A stretch of DNA of 5,242 nt, from contig CAKSWM010000113.1 in NCBI GenBank assembly GCA_934511545.1, forward strand, positions 1 to 5,242, written 5' to 3'. Below are positions 1-5,242 of this stretch, in pieces. The notes beneath the pieces are model-generated. The model was not told where the DNA came from and did no database searches. It worked only from the letters and a program-made list of their open reading frames with translations. The stretch's first letter is position 1. Each line of letters begins with the position of its first letter. This stretch comes from an uncultured Oscillospiraceae bacterium. GTDB lineage: Bacteria > Bacillota > Clostridia > Oscillospirales > Oscillospiraceae. The position numbers and the translations under genes are program-made.

Positions 1-30
1 TTGTCCGTATGCACCCCGGAAACCGTCAGC

Positions 31-68
31 TAACAGTTGATAAGTAAATTAGTTCCTTATCACTGTTA
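31..68. repeat. AT-rich imperfect inverted repeat (stem-loop) at the left edge
   Basis: The arms at 31-44 and 56-68 pair as TAACAGT (31-37) with ACTGTTA (62-68) and GATAAG (39-44) with CTTATC (56-61). This gives a 13-bp stem with T38 bulged and an 11-nt AT-rich loop (45-55). Two more pairs (29-30 with 70-71) can form if A69 is bulged. It lies about 50 nt beyond the stop codon of the flavoprotein gene that ends at 119. Neither strand has a T-tract directly after the stem, so it is not a canonical intrinsic terminator. It could be an mRNA 3'-end structure, a protein-binding site or a recombination-site-like hairpin. The rest of 1-118 shows no supportable gene: the short open stretches at the very edge are too short to judge. 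Confidence 0.55.
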
Positions 69-118
69 AGCCAACAGGTACCTCCCTTTTTGCAGTCTGT
101 CACTTGCGCCCGCGGACG

Positions 119-1687
119 CTATTTACCGATCACCGCTTCCGCGCAGCGCAGACCGTCCACCGCGGCGGAGACGATGCCTCCGGCATATCCCGCGCCCTCG
201 CCGCAGGGATACAGCCCGGCCACGCCGACGGAGGCCCTGTCCGCGCCGCGCAGTATGCGCACGGGCGACGACGAGCGCGTCTCCGGCCCCGTAAGAACGG
301 CCTCCGGCGCGTCGAATCCACGAAGCTTTTTGCCCAGCTCCGGTATTGCCCGTTCGAGCGTCGCACTGATTTTTTCCGGGAACAGCCCGTGCAGGTCACA
401 GAAGCGGACCCCCGGCCTGTACGTCGGCGAAACGCCGCCTTTCCCGCCCGTTCCGAGAAAATCGCCGACGGTCTGCGCGGGCGCGCGGTAATCGCCGCCG
501 CCGAGGACAAAGGCGCGCTCCTCGATCTCCCGCTGCCAGCTCATGCCGCCCAGAACTCCGGGACAGGGAAAGTCCTCGGGCCGCAGCGTCACAAGAAGCG
601 CGGAGTTCGCGTTTTCTCCGCCGCGGCCGGAATAGCTCATGCCGTTTGTCGCAACGCGCCCCGGCTCGGACGCCGCCGCGACCACATAGCCGCCGGGACA
701 CATACAGAATGTATATGCGCTCCCGCCGTCCTCAAGCTTGCAGTTCAGGCGGTATTCCGCCGCGGGCAGCTTCCCGCGCGGCCTGCCGTACTGCGCCCTG
801 TCGATAAGCTCCTGCGGATGCTCGATGCGCACGCCCATCGAAAACCCCTTCGGCTCCATCGGCACGCCTGCCGAGTGCAGCATCTCGAATGTGTCGCGCG
901 CGCTGTGGCCGACGGCAAGCACCGCGTCCCGGCAGGCAAGCTCATAGCGCCCCTCCGGAGAGCTGACGGCAAGCCCCGACAGCGCTCCGTTTTCGAGTAC
1001 AAGGCCGTCAAGCCTGTGCGAAAACCTGACCTCTCCGCCGAGCTCCAGCACCCGCTGCCTCAATTCGCGCACAACGCGAAAAAGAACGTCCGTCCCGACG
1101 TGCGGGCGCGCGTCATAGGTAATGCTTTCCGGAGCTCCGAACCCGTGCAGGCGCGAAAGGACCCAGCCGATGCGCACGTCATGCGTGCCGGTGTTGAGCT
1201 TGCCGTCGGAAAACGTGCCCGCGCCGCCCTCGCCGAACTGTACGTTGCTCTCAGGATCGAGCGGACCGCCGCGCCAGAAGCCTTCGACCTTTTCCCGCCG
1301 CCTTTCAACGCATTCGCCGCGCTCGAGCACGATCGGGCGAAGCCCCGCCTCCGCAAGCGCCAACGACGCGAACATCCCCGCCGGGCCGAACCCGATGACG
1401 ACCGGCCTGCCGCTCCGCGGAGCGCAGACAGGCGGCGAATACGGCTTTTCCTCGAAACTCTCGCATTTATCACAGCGCAGGAGCGCCTTTTCCTCGCCGC
1501 CGGAGAGACAGACCAGCAGCGTGTAGTTGTAATGTATGTCGTTTTTGCGCCTTGCGTCCAGCGCGCGGCGCTGTATGCGCAGATATGCGATACTTCCGGG
1601 CTTCACCCCCAGCATCTGCGCGCACTTTTTCAAAAGCTCGTCCCTCCCGGCGGCGGGCGGCAGCTTCACATCTCTCAGCCGCAGCAT
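119..1687 (-). CDS. NAD(P)/FAD-dependent oxidoreductase, COG2509 family (uncharacterised FAD-dependent dehydrogenase)
   Basis: A complete 522-residue protein, within the usual size of this family. An N-terminal domain (about 1-90) precedes a Rossmann FAD-binding core with GxGPAG (99-104, in VVIGFGPAGMFASLALAEAG) and an acidic strand end LERG (121-124). The family signature FGEGGAGTFSDGKL sits at 151-164. Other conserved blocks are AVGHSARDTFEML (258-270), FCMCPGG (327-333), TNGMSYSGRGGENANSALL (347-365) and the C-terminal flavin-contacting CGEGAGYAGGIVSAAVDG (495-512). These indicate a cytosolic flavoprotein; the physiological substrate of the family is not established, so no reaction is assigned. 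The ATG at 1687 is preferred over one 14 codons upstream. It has GGGAGG nine bases before it, it gives the family-like N-terminus MLRLRDVKLP, and it overlaps the previous stop by one base (TGATG). It is the last gene of its unit, and no clear terminator follows. Base composition is strongly GC-rich. Confidence 0.9.
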   Translation of the reverse strand: MLRLRDVKLPPAAGRDELLKKCAQMLGVKPGSIAYLRIQRRALDARRKNDIHYNYTLLVCLSGGEEKALLRCDKCESFEEKPYSPPVCAPRSGRPVVIGFGPAGMFASLALAEAGLRPIVLERGECVERRREKVEGFWRGGPLDPESNVQFGEGGAGTFSDGKLNTGTHDVRIGWVLSRLHGFGAPESITYDARPHVGTDVLFRVVRELRQRVLELGGEVRFSHRLDGLVLENGALSGLAVSSPEGRYELACRDAVLAVGHSARDTFEMLHSAGVPMEPKGFSMGVRIEHPQELIDRAQYGRPRGKLPAAEYRLNCKLEDGGSAYTFCMCPGGYVVAAASEPGRVATNGMSYSGRGGENANSALLVTLRPEDFPCPGVLGGMSWQREIEERAFVLGGGDYRAPAQTVGDFLGTGGKGGVSPTYRPGVRFCDLHGLFPEKISATLERAIPELGKKLRGFDAPEAVLTGPETRSSSPVRILRGADRASVGVAGLYPCGEGAGYAGGIVSAAVDGLRCAEAVIGK

Positions 1688-2895
1688 CAGACCCGGCCTC
1701 CCGCCAGACGGCCCGACGCCCACGCCCACTGGAGGTTATAGCCGCCGCAGTCTCCGTCCACGTCCAGCACCTCGCCGCAGGCATACAGCCCCGGCACGAG
1801 CCTGCTCTCGAGCGTCTCCGGGTCAAATTCCGCCGTTGAAACGCCGCCCGCCGTGACCTGCGCGGACTCAAAGCCCGCGACCCCGGTTATGCCGAGGCGG
1901 AAATTCTTTGCGCTTTCCGCCGCCCTGCCAAGCTCCGCGTCCGTCAGTGTCTGCATGGGAGAGCCCCCGCTCACCCCCGCGTATTTGACGAGCATTCTGC
2001 CAAGGCGGTTGTGCACGGAACCCGTGAAAAGCTCCTCCGCTTTCCTTTGGGCAAAGCGTTCCCGCGCGGCGGAAAGATAGCCGAACACTTCCTCCCGCGT
2101 GAGCTCCGGCAGGAAGTCGAGTACGGCCTCCAGCCCGTCGCCGTTCACTGCGGCGGCTCGCGAGACCTCAAACACGGCGGGGCCGGACAGCCCCGTCTCC
2201 GTGAACAGGACCTCGCCGCGCGTCTCTGCCAGCCTGTGCCGTCCCCCCATGATGCGGACGCACGCGTCCGCCTTGACGCCCTTGAGCGCGCGCGGATATT
2301 CCGGCGCCGTCTTTATCTGGGTCAGCGCGGGATAAAGTCCCGTTCGCCTGTGGCCCATGCCGCGCAGAAGGTTATATCCGTCCATAACGCCGCCGAGCTT
2401 TGACCCGGCCGCTCCGCCGCAGGCCACGATGATCCGCTCGCATTCAAATATCCCGGCGTCAGAGATGACCCGAAAGCCCCTCTCCCCGCGCTCTATCGCC
2501 TGTGCGCAGACGCCGAGCCGAAGGTCGATATTGTCCCTTTCCAGCGCAAAGCGCAGCACATCCAGAACGCTGCCGGCATGGTCGCTCATCGGATAAACGC
2601 GGCCGGAAGGCTCCGTGACCGTGCGCAGTCCCAGCCCCTCAAAAAAACGAAGCGTGCTCACGGCGTCAAAGCGCCTGAGGGCGAAGCGCGGAAACTGCGC
2701 GTCCGCGCCGTGATAGCGTCCCTCCGGCCCGGACAGGTTCGTAAGGTTGCAGCGTCCGTTGCCCGTTGAAAGCAGCTTGCGCCCGACGCGCGACTGCCTC
2801 TCGAGCAGGGTAACGCGGTTGTCCGGTTTTTTCGATGCGGTTATTGCGGCGGCCATGCCGGAGGCTCCTCCGCCGATTATAACGATATCTGCCAT
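1687..2895 (-). CDS. HI0933/YhiN/BaiN-family flavoprotein (annotated elsewhere as aminoacetone oxidase family FAD-binding enzyme)
   Basis: A complete 402-residue protein, matching the roughly 400 residues usual for the family (TIGR00275 type). The N-terminal dinucleotide-binding motif is GGGASGMAAA (8-17), followed by the diagnostic block GRKLLSTGNGRCNLTN (38-53). Further family blocks are VACGGAAGSKLGG (157-169), GEVLFTETGLSGPAVFEVSR (227-246), VTAGGVST (347-354) and the C-terminal FAD-contact region from LYACGEVLDVDGDCGG (370-385) to WAWASG (390-395). It is a soluble FAD enzyme. Clostridial BaiN has been linked to reduction of 3-oxo-bile-acid intermediates, and database names also call the family aminoacetone oxidase or YhiN. 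None of these activities can be assigned here. The ATG has GGGAG (2909-2905) nine bases upstream. It lies 51 bp behind the mechanosensitive channel gene, across a hairpin, and is translationally coupled to the COG2509 flavoprotein that follows. Confidence 0.92.
   Translation of the reverse strand: MADIVIIGGGASGMAAAITASKKPDNRVTLLERQSRVGRKLLSTGNGRCNLTNLSGPEGRYHGADAQFPRFALRRFDAVSTLRFFEGLGLRTVTEPSGRVYPMSDHAGSVLDVLRFALERDNIDLRLGVCAQAIERGERGFRVISDAGIFECERIIVACGGAAGSKLGGVMDGYNLLRGMGHRRTGLYPALTQIKTAPEYPRALKGVKADACVRIMGGRHRLAETRGEVLFTETGLSGPAVFEVSRAAAVNGDGLEAVLDFLPELTREEVFGYLSAARERFAQRKAEELFTGSVHNRLGRMLVKYAGVSGGSPMQTLTDAELGRAAESAKNFRLGITGVAGFESAQVTAGGVSTAEFDPETLESRLVPGLYACGEVLDVDGDCGGYNLQWAWASGRLAGGRV
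1697..1702 (-). promoter_or_regulatory. Shine-Dalgarno site and TGATG coupling junction between the two flavoprotein genes
   Basis: On the minus strand GGGAGG (1702-1697) is followed by nine bases and the ATG at 1687-1685. It lies inside the last codons of the upstream gene, whose TGA (1689-1687) shares one base with this ATG. Such a junction normally means termination-reinitiation, so the two proteins are probably made in linked amounts. It also fixes the start of the downstream gene in preference to the in-frame ATG at 1729. Confidence 0.8.
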
Positions 2896-2900
2896 ATCAT

Positions 2901-2939
2901 AAAACTCCCAAAGCCGCCGGCATCGTCTCCGCCGGCGGC
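2901..2939 (-). terminator. GC-rich hairpin after mscS, possible leaky terminator or attenuator
   Basis: Perfect 9-bp arms GCCGCCGGC (2913-2921) and GCCGGCGGC (2931-2939) flank a 9-nt loop. The stem begins eight bases beyond the mscS stop (2949-2947). On the minus strand it is followed by TTT, then GGGAG, then TTTT. The T-tract is therefore broken by the Shine-Dalgarno site of the flavoprotein gene. The stem is strong but the tail is poor, so partial termination with read-through is the likeliest behaviour. The 51-bp gap shows no convincing promoter for the downstream genes. Confidence 0.6.
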
Positions 2940-2946
2940 AGACTTA

Positions 2947-3747
2947 TCAGTTGTTTATCTTCACCTGAGGGTAGGACGGGTATACGCCGTATTCGTCGAA
3001 CTTGTCGCGCACCGTTTCGTTCAGCGCGTAATAGACCGGCCAGTAATCCGCGCTATTGACCCACGCACGCAGAACATAATCGATGTTGCTGTCCTTATAC
3101 GCCGTCAGATGCACCTCGGCGGCGGGCTCGTCCAGCACACCGGGCACGGCCTTTGCCGCGGCGAAAAGCGCGTTTTTGACGCTGTCGGTCGGGCAGTCAT
3201 AGGCCGCGCTGAAGGTCAGATCAACGCGTCGCAGCGGCTCCTCCGAATAATTGATGATCTTTGTGGCCGTTACATCGCTGTTGGGGATAAAAACGCGCCG
3301 GTTGTCGATGGTCAGGATCTGTGTGTGAAAAAGGCCGATCGCCTCGATCGTGCCGGAAACCTCGCCGATCTCGACAAAATCTCCGCCAACAAAGGGCTTT
3401 GTCGCCAGTATCGTCGCGCCGGAGAAGAGATTGGACATGATACCCTGTATCGACAGGGACAGCGCCAGACCCGCAACGCTCAGCAGTGCAACGAGAGAGG
3501 CCGTCGGAATGCCGAGAGTTTCCGCGATTATGACTATCGCGATCGCCCAGAGCATTACGGATATGATGGAGCTGATAAAGCTTTTGAGACCCTTTTCAAG
3601 CTTGCTTTTCTCCATGATCCGCGCAACGAGCTTCCTTATGATCCTGATGGCGATCAGGCAGAGGATAAAAACGACCGCGGCCGCAAGCACCGTTGCCAGC
3701 GAGATCGAGCCGATCTTGACGCCGTCAAACACCTCAAAAATTTTCAT
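2947..3747 (-). CDS. Small-conductance mechanosensitive ion channel, MscS family
   Basis: A complete 266-residue inner-membrane protein, slightly shorter than E. coli MscS (286). It would open under membrane tension to release solutes after hypo-osmotic shock. Three hydrophobic segments are visible at about 15-37 (TM1), 57-79 (TM2) and 82-112 (TM3, pore-lining), with a basic stretch (35-57) between TM1 and TM2. The TM3 signature ends in IQGIMSNLFSG (100-110). It is followed by the beta-domain motifs KPFVGGDFVEIG (117-128), GTIEAIGLF (132-140), IPNSDV (154-159) and IINYSEEPLRR (164-174), and then the alpha/beta C-terminal domain to residue 266. Leu94 and Leu98 align with the E. coli gate leucines 105 and 109. 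The ATG has GGAGG (3762-3758) ten bases upstream, which fixes the start. It has its own promoter just behind the ptb terminator and heads the unit that includes the two flavoproteins. Confidence 0.95.
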   Translation of the reverse strand: MKIFEVFDGVKIGSISLATVLAAAVVFILCLIAIRIIRKLVARIMEKSKLEKGLKSFISSIISVMLWAIAIVIIAETLGIPTASLVALLSVAGLALSLSIQGIMSNLFSGATILATKPFVGGDFVEIGEVSGTIEAIGLFHTQILTIDNRRVFIPNSDVTATKIINYSEEPLRRVDLTFSAAYDCPTDSVKNALFAAAKAVPGVLDEPAAEVHLTAYKDSNIDYVLRAWVNSADYWPVYYALNETVRDKFDEYGVYPSYPQVKINN

Positions 3748-3779
3748 CTTTCGTTTTCCTCCGTGTTGTAAATCGTCTC

Positions 3780-3808
3780 ATTATAGCATGGCAGCATGAA
3801 ATAAGCCA
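3780..3808 (-). promoter_or_regulatory. Extended -10 promoter for mscS
   Basis: On the minus strand TGC-TATAAT (TATAAT at 3785-3780, TGC at 3788-3786) is a perfect sigma-A extended -10 box. Seventeen bases upstream the hexamer TGGCTT (3808-3803) is a weak -35, which an extended -10 usually tolerates. The expected start point near 3773 gives a leader of about 26 nt containing GGAGG. The spacer contains a short inverted repeat (ATGGC/GCCAT), too short to call an operator. The -35 region abuts the T-tract of the ptb terminator. Confidence 0.7.
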
Positions 3809-3809
3809 T

Positions 3810-3840
3810 AAAAAAGGGCGCGTTTGTAAAAAACGCGCCC
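3810..3840 (-). terminator. Rho-independent terminator of ptb
   Basis: A perfect 10-bp stem, GGGCGCGTTT (3816-3825) with AAACGCGCCC (3831-3840), encloses a 5-nt loop. On the minus strand six T residues (3815-3810) follow directly. It begins 23 bases beyond the ptb stop codon (3866-3864) and separates ptb from the mscS promoter. The plus strand lacks a T-tract after the stem, so it acts in one direction. Confidence 0.93.
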
Positions 3841-3863
3841 CCGGTTAAGGCAAAATATACTTT

Positions 3864-4760
3864 TTACACGCCAAGAAGCGCCGCAAGGACGATGGACATA
3901 TACTTGTCGTCCGCGCTCGCGCTGCGCGAGGTCAGGATGATGGGCACCTTCGCGCCGCACACCGTGCCGCAGGTGCGCCCGCCGCCGGTCGTCGTTATGC
4001 TCTTTGCAAGCACGTTGCCGACAACGATATCCGGCACTATGATTATATCAACGTCTCCCGCAACGGGGCTCTCATAGCCCTTAATTCTCGCCGCCTCGGC
4101 ATTCATGCACAGGTCATAGGATATCGGACCCTCGACGATGCAGTCTTTGATCTCGCCGCGGCTGTTCATCTCCTTGAGCTCGTGTGCATCAACGGTCTCC
4201 GGCATTTTGGGGTTCACGTTCTCGACCGCCGCAATGACGCCGACCTTCGGGCACTCGACTCCGAGCTTTCTGAAAACTTCAACGGCGTTATTAATGAGTA
4301 TCTCCTTCTGGCTGAGCGTCGGATAAGTCATGAGTCCGACGTCGGTGATCCCGAACACCTTGTGATAGTTCGGAGACTCCATCAGTGCGACCAGCGACAG
4401 GGAACCGTTTTTACGTATTCCGGTATCGCGGTTGAGCGCCGCCTTCATGAGCGTCGCCGTCTCGAGCTTTCCTTTCATGATGCAGTCGAGCTGGCCGAGG
4501 TTGACCGCCATCATGGCCGCGGCAAGCGATTCGGCCGTGTCTTCCGTGTTTACGACGCGGGGCACGGGCAGTTCGGTTATGGAGGTCCATATCTTTACGA
4601 TCTCTTCTTCACGCCCGATAAGAGTGGGAATGACCAGGTTGTCGCGTACCGCTTCCACAATGGCCTCAAGCGTGTGCGCGTCCTGAGCCTCGATAACGCC
4701 GAGACGTCCCCTCTTTTCACTGCCGTCGATCATACTCCTGATATCCGCAAAGCTTTTCAA
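3864..4760 (-). CDS. ptb: Phosphate butyryltransferase-type acyltransferase (phosphate acetyl/butyryl transferase family)
   Basis: A complete 298-residue cytosolic enzyme, close to clostridial Ptb (about 300). The family reaction exchanges CoA and phosphate on butyryl-CoA or a similar short acyl-CoA to give an acyl phosphate that a kinase turns into ATP. Family landmarks are the N-terminus MKSFADIR, MKGKLETATLMKAALN (95-110), FGITDVGLMTYPTL (136-149), NPKMPETVDA (183-192), VEGPISYDLCMNAEAARIKG (209-228), and near the C-terminus KVPIILTSRSASADDK (271-286). Ser278-Arg279 correspond to the catalytic Ser-Arg pair of the family. The start is TTG (4760-4758): no ATG or GTG lies in frame upstream before a stop, and the next ATG (residue 10) would remove the conserved MKSF start. 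AAAGGG (4776-4771) precedes it by ten bases. No butyrate kinase gene adjoins it, so acyl specificity (butyryl, acetyl, branched) is uncertain. Confidence 0.88.
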   Translation of the reverse strand: MKSFADIRSMIDGSEKRGRLGVIEAQDAHTLEAIVEAVRDNLVIPTLIGREEEIVKIWTSITELPVPRVVNTEDTAESLAAAMMAVNLGQLDCIMKGKLETATLMKAALNRDTGIRKNGSLSLVALMESPNYHKVFGITDVGLMTYPTLSQKEILINNAVEVFRKLGVECPKVGVIAAVENVNPKMPETVDAHELKEMNSRGEIKDCIVEGPISYDLCMNAEAARIKGYESPVAGDVDIIIVPDIVVGNVLAKSITTTGGGRTCGTVCGAKVPIILTSRSASADDKYMSIVLAALLGV

Positions 4761-4770
4761 GGCGAAACTA

Positions 4771-4778
4771 CCCTTTCC
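4771..4778 (-). promoter_or_regulatory. Ribosome binding site supporting the TTG start of ptb
   Basis: GGAAAGGG (4778-4771 on the minus strand) is a moderate Shine-Dalgarno sequence ten bases before the TTG. An ATG (4780-4778) overlaps it and opens a seven-residue frame whose TGA shares bases with the TTG. That ATG has no ribosome binding site of its own and is probably chance. Confidence 0.55.
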
Positions 4779-4829
4779 ATATATAATAATATTTTGTCTG
4801 CATTATCGACATTTAGTTCTGTTATTTGA

Positions 4830-4858
4830 ATTATATCATGTATAACATCTTATGTCCA
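4830..4858 (-). promoter_or_regulatory. Strong sigma-A promoter for ptb
   Basis: On the minus strand TGGACA (4858-4853; five of six match TTGACA) is separated by exactly 17 bases from TATAAT (4835-4830), which is preceded by TGA (extended -10). A start point near 4823 gives an AT-rich leader of about 62 nt before the TTG codon. The region is markedly AT-rich against the coding background. A six-base inverted repeat flanks the -10 box (TGTTAT at 4847-4842, ATAACA at 4825-4820). Confidence 0.85.
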
Positions 4859-4932
4859 TATATACAGGTCAAATAGTCCTCCCGAAAACAGCACCAAAGC
4901 GTGGCAAATCTGCAACAGCCGTGCATTTTGAG

Positions 4933-4965
4933 AAAAATGCAGGCACGGTCTGTTCCGTGCCTGCA
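4933..4965 (-). terminator. Rho-independent terminator of upp
   Basis: A perfect 11-bp stem, TGCAGGCACGG (4938-4948) with CCGTGCCTGCA (4955-4965), has a 6-nt loop. On the minus strand it is followed by five T residues (4937-4933). It begins 13 bases after the upp stop codon. The 3' arm and T-tract can alternatively pair with AAAATGCA just downstream. The remaining stretch up to the ptb promoter (4859-4932) holds no supportable gene. Confidence 0.88.
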
Positions 4966-4977
4966 CTGCTGATTATT

Positions 4978-5242
<265 letters not shown>

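Noticed and set aside
1..47. Possible C-terminal ends of a plus-strand gene at the left edge (frames stopping at 31-33, 37-39 or 45-47)
   Set aside because: All three frames are open to the edge for only 10 to 14 codons, and none can be preferred or recognised.
71..118. GGGAGG on the minus strand (about 86-81) suggesting the start of another gene to the left
   Set aside because: The TTG that follows runs into TAA after two codons and the next GTG frame stops after four. No usable start opens a long frame before the window edge.
1688..1729. A 14-residue N-terminal extension of the COG2509 protein starting at 1729
   Set aside because: The extension MGVGVGPSGGRPGL does not look like the family N-terminus and lies inside the upstream gene. 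The ATG at 1687 has GGGAGG and the TGATG junction.
104..1741. A 545-codon open frame on the plus strand across the whole COG2509 gene
   Set aside because: Its translation is rich in Arg, Ala and Pro with no recognisable domain. It is the antisense shadow expected of a GC-rich gene, and the minus strand carries clear flavoprotein motifs over the same bases.
3109..3771. A 220-codon plus-strand open frame opposite mscS, and a 215-codon one (4182-4829) opposite ptb
   Set aside because: Charged, low-complexity translations with no family motif and no convincing ribosome binding site; both mirror well-supported minus-strand genes.
4832..4896. A 13-codon minus-strand frame starting at a TTG behind GGGAGG, upstream of ptb
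   Set aside because: It lies over and upstream of the ptb -35 and -10 boxes, so it would not be on the ptb transcript. No promoter for it is visible, and its length is within chance.

Overview
The window carries five protein-coding genes, all on the minus strand. Read in the direction of transcription (right to left) they are: a 5'-truncated uracil phosphoribosyltransferase gene (upp), a phosphate butyryltransferase-type acyltransferase gene (ptb), a small MscS-type mechanosensitive channel, a HI0933/BaiN-type flavoprotein, and a COG2509-type FAD-dependent dehydrogenase. Coding sequence is GC-rich and the promoter regions are AT-rich. Shine-Dalgarno sites are strong (GGAGG, GGGAG, GGGAGG), promoters look like sigma-A, and terminators are compact hairpins. 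Together with a Ptb-family enzyme and the COG2509/HI0933 flavoproteins, this suggests a GC-rich anaerobic member of the Clostridia (Firmicutes), perhaps an Oscillospirales-like gut lineage. The taxon is an inference from style and gene content, not something the sequence proves.

Layout by transcription unit. (1) 4933-5242: the last 87 codons of upp, closed by a clear intrinsic terminator. (2) 3810-4858: ptb as a single-gene unit. It has a near-consensus extended -10 promoter (TGGACA, 17 bp, TATAAT), an AT-rich leader of about 60 nt, a TTG start, and a textbook terminator. No butyrate kinase gene adjoins it. (3) 119-3808: an extended -10 promoter followed by mscS, then a GC-rich hairpin with an interrupted T-tract, then the two flavoprotein genes. 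The two flavoprotein genes overlap by one base (TGATG) and are almost certainly co-translated. The hairpin after mscS touches the ribosome binding site of the next gene, so it may be a leaky terminator that sets the ratio of channel to flavoproteins. (4) 1-118: no supportable gene, but an AT-rich imperfect inverted repeat lies at 31-68.

Functionally, upp is pyrimidine salvage, ptb is acyl-CoA/acyl-phosphate exchange in fermentation, and mscS is osmotic protection. The two flavoproteins have no firmly established physiological reaction; their tight coupling is the most interesting gene-level feature. I saw no CRISPR array, phage or transposase gene, tRNA, rRNA or recognisable riboswitch. Most of the window is ordinary core genome. 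The points worth a second look are the flavoprotein pair, the regulatory hairpins, a possible operator around the ptb -10 box, and the left-edge hairpin.
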